DNA of 64,000 nt from JAAYQA01 sp964510345 (GTDB lineage Bacteria; Bacillota; Clostridia; Tissierellales; Peptoniphilaceae). Below the pieces are notes generated by a model that was not told where the DNA came from, did not search any database, and worked only from the letters and a program-made list of their open reading frames with translations. Below are positions 22,038-31,500 of the stretch, piece by piece (position 1 is the stretch's first letter; the number at the start of each line of letters is the position of its first letter). The translations under genes were made by a program, and so were the position numbers. Where the stretch lies: contig CAZEBB010000002.1 of assembly GCA_964510345.1 (NCBI GenBank), positions 59,119 through 123,118 on the forward strand. Direction: 5' to 3'.

Positions 22038-23516
22038 ATGCTGAGTCATGAAAAGGATTTACAAAAAGAAAAAGATATCGATCTTTCAATTTCTGACCTA
22101 GGTGAACAATTAGATCTGTTGCTTCGAGAGACGAAGAACCTGAATATCCCCGTATTGATCATCGTCGAAGGCTGGGAGTCCTCGGGGAAAGGCTATGTGA
22201 TCAACCGCTTGCGCCGTGAACTCGACCCGCGCTACTACCATGTGCAGCTGTTCATGGAAGAAGAGCCTGCGGATCAGAAGTACCCGCTGTTGCGCAGGAT
22301 TTGGGAGGAGATTCCGAAGAAGGGGTATCTCTCCATCTTTGATCACAGTTACTATGCCCGAATCTTCGACCACTTCCAAGATGATGAAACGGCGTGCCGA
22401 GGGGAGCTCTCGCAGTGGCTCGTTCAAGAAAACCTGCTGAGCCACGATAAGACGATCATCGTCAAGCTCTTTTTAGATATCACGGAAGATACACAAAAGG
22501 AGAATATTGAGGATCTGCAAAAAGATGAGTACGCCGATTTCTTGGTGTCCAAACGCGATTTAAAACAAAATGAAAACTACAACGCCTATCGCGCGCATAT
22601 GGATGACGTGCTCACGTTGAGCCACACGAAAGACAGCCCTTGGACCGTCATCTCCATGGAAGACCGCAAAGCCGGCGCAAAGCGCGCCATGGAGACGGTG
22701 ATCCGGCACATCGAGGAGCGCTTGGAGGCCATCCGCGCCGATTCGCTCGACCTACCTCCGGTAAGCGATATTTCGCGACACCGGATCGACAAAGAGCGTA
22801 TTCCGCGTTTAGATACATTGGATATGTCGAGCGTTCTACCAAAAGAGGAGTACGACGAGGTGCTGGAAGACCTACAGAAAGAAGCGCGCGACCTCGCCTA
22901 CGAGATGTACACGAAGTCCAAATCAATGATGATCGCGTTTGAAGGTACCGACGCCGCCGGCAAAGGCGGAGCCATCAAGCGCTTAACGAAGTATATCGAC
23001 CCCCGGAGCTATCGCATTCATACGACGGCGGCACCCACCGAAGAAGAGCGCGCCTACCACTACATGCACCGCTTTATCACAAAACTCCCGTCCAGGCGCC
23101 AGATCAAGATCTTTGACCGCAGCTGGTACGGGCGCGTCATGGTGGAGCGCATCGAAGGATTCGCCACCGAAGCCGAGTGGATGCGCGCGTATGATGAGAT
23201 CAACGCGCTGGAGGCGGAATGGACCCGCAAGGGCATTCGCGTCGTCAAATTCTACCTCGCGATCGACAAGGACGAGCAGCAAAAGCGCTTTGAAGCCCGA
23301 GAAGAAGACCCTACCAAGCAGTATAAACTCACGGACGAAGACTGGCGCAACCGCGAGAAGTGGGACCAGTACCAAACCGCCGTACAGGACATGTTCGACA
23401 AGACCACGACGAAAGACGCCCCGTGGATCCTAATCTCCGGCAATGACAAAAACTACGCGCGCGTCGAGGTGCTCAAGCACGTGATTCGCGAGATGAAAGA
23501 CGTGCTGGGCAAATAA
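22038..23516 (+). CDS. pap: Polyphosphate:AMP phosphotransferase (two PPK2 domains)
   Basis: A 492-residue protein with two tandem PPK2 domains, the arrangement of polyphosphate:AMP phosphotransferase (class II PPK2), which makes ADP from AMP and polyphosphate. The C-terminal domain has the full motifs GTDAAGKGG and FDRSWYGRVMVER. The N-terminal domain is degenerate (GWESSGKG and FDHSYYARIF), so catalysis probably rests on the second domain, as in known two-domain members. It is read divergently from the NimA-like gene. Confidence 0.9.
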   Translation: MLSHEKDLQKEKDIDLSISDLGEQLDLLLRETKNLNIPVLIIVEGWESSGKGYVINRLRRELDPRYYHVQLFMEEEPADQKYPLLRRIWEEIPKKGYLSIFDHSYYARIFDHFQDDETACRGELSQWLVQENLLSHDKTIIVKLFLDITEDTQKENIEDLQKDEYADFLVSKRDLKQNENYNAYRAHMDDVLTLSHTKDSPWTVISMEDRKAGAKRAMETVIRHIEERLEAIRADSLDLPPVSDISRHRIDKERIPRLDTLDMSSVLPKEEYDEVLEDLQKEARDLAYEMYTKSKSMMIAFEGTDAAGKGGAIKRLTKYIDPRSYRIHTTAAPTEEERAYHYMHRFITKLPSRRQIKIFDRSWYGRVMVERIEGFATEAEWMRAYDEINALEAEWTRKGIRVVKFYLAIDKDEQQKRFEAREEDPTKQYKLTDEDWRNREKWDQYQTAVQDMFDKTTTKDAPWILISGNDKNYARVEVLKHVIREMKDVLGK

Positions 23517-23537
23517 AAAACCCCTCGCGAGAGGGGC
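23515..23537 (-). terminator. Terminator of the class IV aminotransferase gene
   Basis: CCCCTC/GAGGGG with a GCGA loop (23521-23536), followed on the minus strand by TTTTTTAT. It also lies just after the pap stop. Confidence 0.8.
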
Positions 23538-23543
23538 CTCAAC

Positions 23544-24371
23544 CTACCACTTAAACTTCGCCTTATAGTCTTCCATCAGCGCCAAGTAGTCATCCCCCAG
23601 CGCTTGTACCATAGGGTGATGGGCGGAGTCGAAGCAGATGTCGTCCACGCAGCGAATCGGCAATACGTCGATGCTGGTGCTCGTCAAGAACGCGGCGTCG
23701 ATCGTGGGCAGTTCGTTTCTGGACAAGAGCGTCTCTTCCAGACGATAGCCGCGTGCGGCGATCGCGCGCAGCACTTGGGCCCTTGTGATGCCCATCAGCA
23801 CGGCTTGTGAAGGCGCGGTGTAGATGGTGTCGCCTTTGATCCAGAAGAAATTGGACCGGTTCCCTTCGCGGATATCGCCGGTATCATCGTATAGCAACAG
23901 TTCAAACACGTCGCGTTCTTCGAGCGCGGCGGTTGTTTTTTCACGATAGGCGTCCCGTTGCAGTTTGACATTGGGCGTCTCTCGTTCCAACTGATAGAGA
24001 GAGGTCTTGCACCCATGCGCGCGGTCCTCGGGTGTGACGACGCGGTGCGGGCTCACGTATAACACGAAGTGACTGCCGGCCGCCGTTTCCGCCCACAAGA
24101 ATTTTACATTGCCGTTAGAGAGGCCATTTTGCAGTTTCAACTGCCATAGCTGTCGCTTCACGTCGGAGAGAGAGTAAGGAAGAGGTCGATCCACAGAGAT
24201 CGCCGAGGCCACCAGCCGCTCATAATGTTCCTCGTAAAAAAGCGGGATATCCTCATCAAAACGCAGCACTTCATACACAGCGTGGTCTTGAATCGGACGC
24301 AACGATTCTTCTTCTTTGGTGGACACGAGTGTATTATTCCATAAATACACGTCACATAACGGTTTTTCCAT
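23544..24371 (-). CDS. Class IV PLP-dependent aminotransferase
   Basis: A 275-residue fold-type IV enzyme (branched-chain aminotransferase, D-amino acid aminotransferase or aminodeoxychorismate lyase). The PLP lysine is in VKLQRDAYREK and the conserved REGNRSNFFW loop carries the catalytic glutamate. It is shorter than typical IlvE and closer to the PabC/Dat size. In a peptide-fermenting cell it could supply 2-oxoacids to the ptb-buk operon, but the substrate is not decided by sequence. Confidence 0.82.
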   Translation of the reverse strand: MEKPLCDVYLWNNTLVSTKEEESLRPIQDHAVYEVLRFDEDIPLFYEEHYERLVASAISVDRPLPYSLSDVKRQLWQLKLQNGLSNGNVKFLWAETAAGSHFVLYVSPHRVVTPEDRAHGCKTSLYQLERETPNVKLQRDAYREKTTAALEERDVFELLLYDDTGDIREGNRSNFFWIKGDTIYTAPSQAVLMGITRAQVLRAIAARGYRLEETLLSRNELPTIDAAFLTSTSIDVLPIRCVDDICFDSAHHPMVQALGDDYLALMEDYKAKFKW

Positions 24372-24388
24372 ACTTACCTCTTTTCCCT

Positions 24389-25840
24389 TTATAACAACGG
24401 CGACAACAGTCTCGAAAAAGCTTCCCTGATCTTGTCGAGCGCCGGCCGTTTCAAATACTCATCATAACGGAGCTCGTGGCTGTAAAATGAATCGACGAGA
24501 AACTGATTAACGAGTTTTTCGTTGACCACCTGATCGTAGATGATCGCATTCGCTTCAAAGTTCAGCTGAAAACTTCGGATGTCGAAGTTGGTGCTGCCGA
24601 CCGTCGACACGTAGTCGTCGACGACGATCACTTTGGAGTGAAGGAACCCCTTCTCATAAATATAACATCTGGCGCCGATCGCCAACAACTCGCCCATAAA
24701 CGACAGCGACGCCCAGTGGACAAATGGATGGTCTCTCGTGCGCGGGATCATAATGTGCACTTGCACACCGGAAATAATCGCGGTGGTCAGCGCTTCAAAG
24801 ATGCTTTGATCGGGCACGAAATACGGCGTTTGGATATAGATATGCTTCTTCGCGTTGGTGATCATGCGAAAGATGGCATTTTTCACATTGTTGAGCTCGG
24901 TATCCGGCCCGGACGTGACGATCTGCACGGCCGTTTTCCCCTGTGAGGACTCCGACATCCGCCATAGCGGCTCGGCGTCTTTGGCTCGATCACCGGGCTT
25001 TGCGTAGTACCAGTCCTTCAGAAAGCGCACTTTCATCCCCAACACAGCCGTTCCTCGCATGCGGATGTGGGTGTCTCTCCATTCGCCGAATCGCTTGCTC
25101 TTTCCAAGGTATTCATCGCCCACATTAAAACCGCCGATATAGCCGATCCCGTCGTCGATGATCACGAGCTTTCTGTGGTTGCGATAGTTGATACGAAAGT
25201 TGACATACGGGAGAATGCTCGGGAAGAACTCCGCCCAGCTGGCGCCGGCCGCTTCCAGTTCCTGCAGATCCGTTTTCTTCAGCTCTCTCCCTCCGATGCC
25301 GTCCACGAGGAGTCGCACCTTGACGCCTTCCCGTGCCTTTTTCTTCAAGACTTGGAGAATCTCAGAGCCGATGCCGTCGGACTTGAAGATATAGTATTGC
25401 ATATCGATCGAGTGCTTGGCATTCTTGCAGTCTTCAATCAGCGCTTTAAACTTGTCCTCGCCCCAAAAATACAGGTCGATGTGATTGTTCTGTGAGTAAA
25501 ACGCCTCGTCGGAGCGCAAGTTCATCCGGATCAAGTCGTCATAGAGCTGGCTACGCCAGTTGGTAAAGGCGAACTGTCCCTGCACGAGCACGCGCCCCTG
25601 TATGTCGACAAAATCTTTAATATAGCGGTCTTCAATCTCTTTGAGGCGGAACATTTCCCGCTTGCGCAGGTTTTGCCCGAAGATCAGGTACAGGAAAAAC
25701 CCTACAATGGGAACAAACGCCAACGCCATAACCCAAAAAACGGTCGAGCTCGGGTCCTTGCGTCCAAAAAAAACGACGAGGATCGCAAGGAGAATATTGA
25801 CCCAAAATAGATTGGCTAACAGTCCCATGTAGGTTTCCAT
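24389..25840 (-). CDS. cls: Cardiolipin synthase
   Basis: A 483-residue phospholipase D superfamily enzyme joining two phosphatidylglycerols into cardiolipin. Two N-terminal membrane helices (about residues 5-25 and 33-55) precede two HKD motifs, HRKLVIIDD and HSKVIVVDD, each followed by a GG/GSTNFD segment. The length and layout are those of ClsA-type enzymes. It lies about 17 bp downstream of neither partner in function: the flanking genes (aminotransferase, typA) are unrelated. Confidence 0.94.
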   Translation of the reverse strand: METYMGLLANLFWVNILLAILVVFFGRKDPSSTVFWVMALAFVPIVGFFLYLIFGQNLRKREMFRLKEIEDRYIKDFVDIQGRVLVQGQFAFTNWRSQLYDDLIRMNLRSDEAFYSQNNHIDLYFWGEDKFKALIEDCKNAKHSIDMQYYIFKSDGIGSEILQVLKKKAREGVKVRLLVDGIGGRELKKTDLQELEAAGASWAEFFPSILPYVNFRINYRNHRKLVIIDDGIGYIGGFNVGDEYLGKSKRFGEWRDTHIRMRGTAVLGMKVRFLKDWYYAKPGDRAKDAEPLWRMSESSQGKTAVQIVTSGPDTELNNVKNAIFRMITNAKKHIYIQTPYFVPDQSIFEALTTAIISGVQVHIMIPRTRDHPFVHWASLSFMGELLAIGARCYIYEKGFLHSKVIVVDDYVSTVGSTNFDIRSFQLNFEANAIIYDQVVNEKLVNQFLVDSFYSHELRYDEYLKRPALDKIREAFSRLLSPLL

Positions 25841-25850
25841 CGGTTACCCC

Positions 25851-27671
25851 TTATCTGTTTTTCAATGATTTATGGCGAAGCCCCGTGTCCAGCACAGTTT
25901 TTCGCAGGCGCAGGTGGTTCGGCGTCACTTCAATCCGCTCATCGGACTCAATAAACTCCAAAAAGTCTTCCAAGCGCATCTGTCTCGGCGGTGTTAAGCG
26001 GATCGCGTCATCTGATCCGGAGGCGCGAATATTGGTTTGCTGCTTCTTTTTGCAGACATTGACCTCGATGTCGAGTCCTTTCGGGTTCTCGCCGATGACC
26101 ATCCCTTCGTAGACCGCTTCCCCCGGACCGATAAACAGCGAGCCGCGGTTTTGCGCCGAGCTCAGTCCGTACGGCGAGGCTTCTCCCGGTTCCGATGCAA
26201 TCAAAGAACCCATCGGACGGCCCGGAATCTCCCCTTTATACAAATGATACCCTTCAAACTCCGAGTTCAACACGCCGGTACCCTTCGTATCGGTCATCAG
26301 CTCTTGGCGATATCCGATCAGCCCGCGTGCGGGTATGAGAAACTCCATGCGGATATAGCCCGTACCATACGGGTGCATGCTCTGCATCTCCGCTTTTCTT
26401 TTGCCGAGTTTTTCGATGATGGTGCCCGTGTACTCTTCTTCGACGTCCAGCGTAATGCGTTCGATCGGCTCCAGTCGGTTGCCGGATTCATCCGTTCGAT
26501 AGAGCACCTCCGGTTTAGATACCTGGAACTCGTAACCTTCCCTTCTCATGTTTTCGATCAGCACGGAAAAATGCAGTTCGCCTCGTCCGAAGATCTTGAG
26601 CGAATCCGTTGAGTTCGTGTCTTCGACCCGCAGGCTCACGTCTGTCTCCGTCTCTTTATACAAGCGTTGCTTCAGTCTCTGGCTGGTTACGTACTTGCCG
26701 TCTTGTCCGGCAAAGGGCGAGTCGTTGACGGAGAAGACCATCGACAAGGTCGGTTCAGATATTTTGACAAACGGAACGGCAGTAGGCTCCAAAGGATCCA
26801 CCAGGGTGTCGCCGATCGTAATGCCTTCGACGCCTGATACCGCGACAATCGACCCGGCCTTCGCCTCTTGAATCTCCTTGCGCTCTAAACCTGAAAACTC
26901 AAAAATATGCGTGATTTTGACCTTCTTTTGTTTGCCCTCTTCATTGTGGTTGACGATCAGCACATTGTCACCGTTTCTGAGTGTGCCCCGCTCCACTTTT
27001 CCGATGCCGATTCGCCCCACGTACTCGTTGTAATCGATCGTGGAGATCAACAGTTGGAGGGGCGCAGTTTCGTCGCTCTCCGGTGCCGGGATGCTCTCGA
27101 TGATCTGATCGAGCATCACTTGCATGCCGGGCTGCATCTCTTCCGGTGAATGCCCCGATGCATTCCGTTTGGCTGAAGTGAACACAAACGGCGACTCGAC
27201 ATACGATTCGTCCGCTTCCAATGCGATAAAGAGATCCAAAATCTCATCCACCACTTCATGCGGCCTCGCATCCGGACGGTCGACTTTGTTGACGCAGACG
27301 ATCAGCGGTAAGTGCAGTGCAAACGCCCTGCGCAATACGACTTTGGTCTGCGGCATGACGCCTTCAAATGCATCCACCACTAAGATGACGCCACTCGCCA
27401 TCTTGAGTACGCGCTCCACTTCACCGCCGAAATCGGCGTGCCCGGGCGTGTCAATAATATTCAGTTTATAGCCTTTGTAGTCAATCGCCGTGTTCTTCGC
27501 GAGGATCGTGATCCCCCGCTCTCTCTCGATATCACCGGAGTCGAGCACGCGCTCTTGTACTTGTTGATTCTCTCTAAATAATCCGCTGTGTGCCAATAGG
27601 CTATCGACCAGCGTCGTTTTACCATGGTCTACATGGGCGATAATCGCCAAATTTCTAATTTCTTTTTGCAA
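25851..27671 (-). CDS. typA: Ribosome-associated GTPase TypA/BipA
   Basis: A 606-residue translational GTPase. The G domain opens NLAIIAHVDHGKTTLVDSLL, with DTPGHADFGGEVER and NKVDRPDA as further G motifs. Domains II, III and V and the BipA-type C-terminus follow (about residues 200-606). It binds ribosomes and is needed for ribosome assembly and stress growth in many bacteria. The length is normal. Confidence 0.97.
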   Translation of the reverse strand: MQKEIRNLAIIAHVDHGKTTLVDSLLAHSGLFRENQQVQERVLDSGDIERERGITILAKNTAIDYKGYKLNIIDTPGHADFGGEVERVLKMASGVILVVDAFEGVMPQTKVVLRRAFALHLPLIVCVNKVDRPDARPHEVVDEILDLFIALEADESYVESPFVFTSAKRNASGHSPEEMQPGMQVMLDQIIESIPAPESDETAPLQLLISTIDYNEYVGRIGIGKVERGTLRNGDNVLIVNHNEEGKQKKVKITHIFEFSGLERKEIQEAKAGSIVAVSGVEGITIGDTLVDPLEPTAVPFVKISEPTLSMVFSVNDSPFAGQDGKYVTSQRLKQRLYKETETDVSLRVEDTNSTDSLKIFGRGELHFSVLIENMRREGYEFQVSKPEVLYRTDESGNRLEPIERITLDVEEEYTGTIIEKLGKRKAEMQSMHPYGTGYIRMEFLIPARGLIGYRQELMTDTKGTGVLNSEFEGYHLYKGEIPGRPMGSLIASEPGEASPYGLSSAQNRGSLFIGPGEAVYEGMVIGENPKGLDIEVNVCKKKQQTNIRASGSDDAIRLTPPRQMRLEDFLEFIESDERIEVTPNHLRLRKTVLDTGLRHKSLKNR

Positions 27672-27729
27672 AAGACATCCTCTTTTCTTTTCCTAGACAC
27701 TCCATTGTAACATATCTATTTTCAGACAC

Positions 27730-27762
27730 AAAAAAACAGGAACCCCCTTCGGGCGAACCTGT
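27730..27762 (-). terminator. Terminator after the RsbW-like gene
   Basis: ACAGG/CCTGT outer stem with an inner CCCGAAGGGG-type helix (27736-27762), followed by seven T residues on the minus strand. It separates the RsbW-like gene from typA. Confidence 0.75.
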
Positions 27763-27778
27763 CGATCCTTAGACTTAA

Positions 27779-28171
27779 TCAACGCATCGATTGCGACAAC
27801 ACCGCCGTAATACAGTTTTCGCGCACTTCCACTTTGTCTGCGAGTTTCTTTACGATCATCAGGCCGCGCCCTGAACAGCTGCATAAATCCACCGGGTCCG
27901 GACAATCAATCGAAAAGCCCATGCCCTCATCCTGGACGGAGAGGACGATCTCATTTGGCTCCATGTACAGTTTGATAAATATTTGTTTATTCTGATTGGA
28001 TCGGTTGCCGTGCTCGTAGCTGTTGATCAACAGCTCGCTCAGCACGAGGCGCACATCGAACAATGTCGACTCATCCAGCGCCATTTTTTCTAATGTATAG
28101 ACTAAGTGTCCCGTCAAGGATTGGATGGTGTTTAGATTCCCTTTCATGGACCCTTCATAATGATATCGCAT
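27779..28171 (-). CDS. RsbW/SpoIIAB-like ATP-binding regulatory protein
   Basis: A 130-residue GHKL-fold protein. The N box is ELLINSYEHGN, the G1 box DEGMGFS and the G2 box SGRGLMIV. Family members are serine kinases that bind a sigma factor or a STAS anti-anti-sigma protein. There is no sigma factor or STAS gene beside it, so it is an orphan whose partner lies elsewhere. The start follows AGGTGATCTT. Confidence 0.85.
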   Translation of the reverse strand: MRYHYEGSMKGNLNTIQSLTGHLVYTLEKMALDESTLFDVRLVLSELLINSYEHGNRSNQNKQIFIKLYMEPNEIVLSVQDEGMGFSIDCPDPVDLCSCSGRGLMIVKKLADKVEVRENCITAVLSQSMR

Positions 28172-28299
28172 AAGATCACCTTTATCGTAGTTCGTAGAGT
28201 ATTCTTACCCGATTTACATAGCGATTAACACATTCCTGACATATTCAACTTTATGACAGAATCTTTACTTTATACGGTGACAAAGCAAACGCTAACCCC

Positions 28300-28327
28300 T
28301 TTACAATTCCACAAAATCCAGTAAAAT
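28300..28327 (+). promoter_or_regulatory. Promoter of rubredoxin gene
   Basis: TTTACA (28300-28305), 16 bp, TAAAAT (28322-28327), about 30 bp before the ATG. Confidence 0.6.
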
Positions 28328-28358
28328 AGAAGTATCAGATACAGAAAGGAGACAGACA

Positions 28359-28517
28359 ATGGAAAAATGGGTTTGTGAACCTTGCGGTTATGTCTATGAT
28401 CCCGAAGTAGGCGATCCTGACGGCGGCATTGCTCCGGGAACGGCTTTCGATGATCTGCCGGAAGATTGGGTTTGCCCGGTTTGCGGCGCTACGAAAGATA
28501 TGTTCGCGAAAGAATAA
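28359..28517 (+). CDS. Rubredoxin
   Basis: A 52-residue electron carrier with one Fe(Cys)4 site, given by CEPCGY (C6, C9) and CPVCGA (C39, C42). The GDPDGGIAPGTAFDDLPEDW segment is canonical. It follows GAAAGGAGACAGACA and is a monocistronic unit. In anaerobes rubredoxin feeds electrons to rubrerythrin and other peroxide-reducing enzymes; a rubrerythrin gene lies at 54501. Confidence 0.97.
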   Translation: MEKWVCEPCGYVYDPEVGDPDGGIAPGTAFDDLPEDWVCPVCGATKDMFAKE

Positions 28518-28521
28518 TAGA

Positions 28522-28555
28522 AAAGCTGTCTCCGCAAAGAGACAGCTTTTTTTGT
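28522..28555. terminator. Bidirectional terminator, rubredoxin/engB
   Basis: AAAGCTGTCTC/GAGACAGCTTT with a six-base loop (28522-28549), then a T-run on the plus strand and TTTTCT on the minus strand, between convergent genes. Confidence 0.88.
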
Positions 28556-28557
28556 GC

Positions 28558-29157
28558 CTATGATTCTGTTTCAATCCCCAGCAAGTCGTTTGCGATCCCC
28601 TTACGAAGTGCAAACAAGCTGTCTTTGTCAAAAACTGACACGGGATACAACTGCTCGGGGCGGATCATCATCGACTTTCGGATGACGGCAGCATTTTTTT
28701 GCCACTGATTCGCCGATATCTTGTCTCTTTTCGTCGCTGCGAGTAAAAAGGGAATCTCCAGCTTCACGATGGACTTATGGATCTCTAAGTCGAGCTTTTG
28801 GGGGTCGTGACGGCTGTCGATCAGCTGTACGATGCCGGCCAACTCTTTTCGATTCCTGAGATACCCCATCATCTGCTTTTCCCAATCGGCTCTCGTCGTC
28901 TTTGCCGCTTGCGCGTATCCGTACCCCGGCAAGTCGACAAAGTACACCGAGTCGTTCACCCAGTAGAAATTGATCGTCCTCGTCTTACCCGGCTTGCTGC
29001 TCGTGTAGGCGAGTTTTTTTCGCCCTAAAAGACCGTTCAAGAGCGACGATTTTCCGACATTGCTGCGTCCGACAAAGGCGATCTCCGGGATCCCCTCGTC
29101 GGGATACTGCGAGGGGCCGGCCGCCATATGGGTGAGCTTCGGTTGATCGTTACTCAT
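28558..29157 (-). CDS. engB: Ribosome biogenesis GTPase EngB/YsxC
   Basis: A 199-residue GTPase for 50S subunit assembly. G1 is GRSNVGKSS, G3 is DLPGYG, and G4 is TKRDK (T-K-x-D). I start at the ATG at 29157 (MSNDQPK), which overlaps the lon stop. Its place after lon in a tig-clpP-clpX-lon-engB run is conserved in Firmicutes. The final 45 or so residues, ending in GIETES, are normal for the family. Confidence 0.96.
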   Translation of the reverse strand: MSNDQPKLTHMAAGPSQYPDEGIPEIAFVGRSNVGKSSLLNGLLGRKKLAYTSSKPGKTRTINFYWVNDSVYFVDLPGYGYAQAAKTTRADWEKQMMGYLRNRKELAGIVQLIDSRHDPQKLDLEIHKSIVKLEIPFLLAATKRDKISANQWQKNAAVIRKSMMIRPEQLYPVSVFDKDSLFALRKGIANDLLGIETES

Positions 29158-31486
29158 CGATAAACGCTCGATCCAAGATTTCGTTGATATCCTGTACAAA
29201 GTGGAAAGTCATTTCATTTTTGATGTGATCCGGTACATCTTCCAGATCCTTCTCATTTTCATACGGGAGGAAGATCTCTTTGATCTGATAGCGGCTCGCC
29301 GCCAAGACTTTCTCTTTTACGCCGCCGATCGGCAACACTTTTCCGCGTAAGGTGATCTCCCCGGTCATGGCGATATCGGTACGTACCTTTTTCTTGAGTA
29401 AGGCCGAAACCACCGCCACCGTGATCGTCACTCCGGCAGAAGGACCGTCTTTCGGTGTTGCGCCTTCCGGTACGTGGATATGCATATCGAGCTCTTTGTG
29501 GAAATTGGGGTCGATCCCGTAGCGATCCGCGCGGGCGCGCACATAGGAGATCGCCGCCATGGCCGACTCTTTCATAATGTCGCCCAAGGAGCCCGTGAGT
29601 TGCAATTTACCGCTGCCCGGCATGGTGATCGCTTCGATGCTGAGGATCTCACCGCCGACACTCGTCCAAGCGAGGCCTGTGACGACGCCGACTTGCGGTT
29701 CTTTAGACATTTCGTCATCTAAGAAGCGCTTTTTTCCGATCCAGTCAGAGAGGTTCTCCCGCGTGATGCGGATCGACGCTTTCGGGTCATCCACGATCAC
29801 CTTGGCGACTTTACGAAGCGCCCTTGCGATCATGCGCTCTAGGCTCCGCACACCGGCTTCTCTCGTATAGTAGAGGATCATATCCTGCAGTGCTTCGTCT
29901 TCGATCACAAGGTCGGCCTTTTCCAAGCCGTGAAACCCGATCTGTTTAGGGATCAGGTGACGCTTGGCGATATGCCACTTTTCGTCGTGCGTATAGCCGC
30001 TCAGTCGGATGACTTCCATGCGGTCTTTTAATGGCTCCGGAATATCTTCCAGATAATTCGCCGTCGTGACAAACAAGACTTTGGACAGATCAAACGGTAC
30101 CTCTACATAGTGATCGGCGAAGGTATTATTTTGTTCGGGGTCCAGTACTTCAAGAAGCGCACTCGCCGGGTCTCCCCGGTAGTCGCTCGCCAATTTATCG
30201 ATCTCGTCGAGCAGGAACACGGGATTATTTACTTTCGCCTGCGTAATCAGCTGCAACACCCGCCCGGGCATGGCGCCGATATACGTTTTTCTATGCCCGC
30301 GGATCTCCGCTTCGTCGCGAACGCCGCCTAAGCTCATGCGAACAAAGTTGCGATTCATCGCGCGAGCGATGGACTTTGCGACCGAGGTCTTACCGACCCC
30401 GGGCGGTCCCACCAGACAGAGGATCGGGCTGCGCATCTTCGTCGTCAGCTTCTTGATGGCGATGTATTCTAAGATGTGTTCTTTGACATCCTTTAACCCG
30501 TAGTGGTCCTCTTCGAGAATCTCTTCGGCTTTTTTTATATCGATCTTGTCCCTTGTGCTCTTGTTCCAGGGCAAGTCAAAAATCACGTCGAGGTAACTTC
30601 TTGAAACCTGAAATTCCGGGCTTTGCGTCGAAAGCTGCTTCAGACGTGCGATCTCTTTTTCGATTTTTTCTTTGGTGTCCTTCGGCAAGCGGAGTCTTGA
30701 GAGCTTGTACTCGTATTCGCTGATAAACGAATCCGAGTCTTCATCCTCACCCAGTTCCTTGCGGATTGCGGAGATCTGCTCTTTTAAATAATACTCTTTT
30801 TGCACTTGGTCGATTTGCGTCTGCACGCGCTTGGAAATCTCGTCTTCAATCTGCAAGAGTTCGATCTCTTTTTGCAGGATCGTGTGCATCTTTTCCAGAC
30901 GACTGTACGCGTCCAATTCACATAGTATCGTTGCGTACTCTTCCTCGCGCAATCCGATATACGAGGCGATCACATCGCATAGTCGGCCGGGGTCGTCGAT
31001 GTCCGACAATCCCATCATCATTTCTGCGCCCATGGTCGGATTGTACTGCAAATACTCTTTCATATCCGACAGCACGAGACGCATCGCCGCTTCCATCGTC
31101 TTGGTCATTTCCGGCTCTTCTACGACTTCGTACACATTGCCTTCGGCTTGATAGTATTTCCGGCGCAGATTCAGTTTGTCGACCGATGCGCGATGCATTC
31201 CTTCGACGAGCACCCGCGTGCTCCCGTTCGGGAGTTTGAGCGTTTGTTTGACCGAAGCGATGACCCCCATCGAATACAGATCTCTTTTCGTGGGTTTTTC
31301 CACTTTATAATCGTTTTGTGTGCACAATACGACGGGTGAATCCCGCAGCATCGCCTCTTCCAACGACTGAAGTGATTTTTGTCGTCCGATGTCAAAATGG
31401 ATGACCATATGCGGGAACATATAGATGCCCCGAAGCGGGATCAACGGCAAATCATATCGTGTCACATGATATGGTTTAGATTTCAT
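29150..31486 (-). CDS. lon: ATP-dependent protease Lon
   Basis: A 778-residue Lon A protease: an N-terminal substrate-binding domain (about 1-300), an AAA+ module with GPPGVGKTS and FLLDEIDKL, and a C-terminal protease domain with the catalytic serine in KDGPSAG and lysine in GGVKEKVLAA. It degrades misfolded and some regulatory proteins in the cytoplasm. It lies 14 bp after clpX in a quality-control operon. Confidence 0.98.
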   Translation of the reverse strand: MKSKPYHVTRYDLPLIPLRGIYMFPHMVIHFDIGRQKSLQSLEEAMLRDSPVVLCTQNDYKVEKPTKRDLYSMGVIASVKQTLKLPNGSTRVLVEGMHRASVDKLNLRRKYYQAEGNVYEVVEEPEMTKTMEAAMRLVLSDMKEYLQYNPTMGAEMMMGLSDIDDPGRLCDVIASYIGLREEEYATILCELDAYSRLEKMHTILQKEIELLQIEDEISKRVQTQIDQVQKEYYLKEQISAIRKELGEDEDSDSFISEYEYKLSRLRLPKDTKEKIEKEIARLKQLSTQSPEFQVSRSYLDVIFDLPWNKSTRDKIDIKKAEEILEEDHYGLKDVKEHILEYIAIKKLTTKMRSPILCLVGPPGVGKTSVAKSIARAMNRNFVRMSLGGVRDEAEIRGHRKTYIGAMPGRVLQLITQAKVNNPVFLLDEIDKLASDYRGDPASALLEVLDPEQNNTFADHYVEVPFDLSKVLFVTTANYLEDIPEPLKDRMEVIRLSGYTHDEKWHIAKRHLIPKQIGFHGLEKADLVIEDEALQDMILYYTREAGVRSLERMIARALRKVAKVIVDDPKASIRITRENLSDWIGKKRFLDDEMSKEPQVGVVTGLAWTSVGGEILSIEAITMPGSGKLQLTGSLGDIMKESAMAAISYVRARADRYGIDPNFHKELDMHIHVPEGATPKDGPSAGVTITVAVVSALLKKKVRTDIAMTGEITLRGKVLPIGGVKEKVLAASRYQIKEIFLPYENEKDLEDVPDHIKNEMTFHFVQDINEILDRAFIDE

Positions 31487-31500
31487 GTATCTCCTTACCG

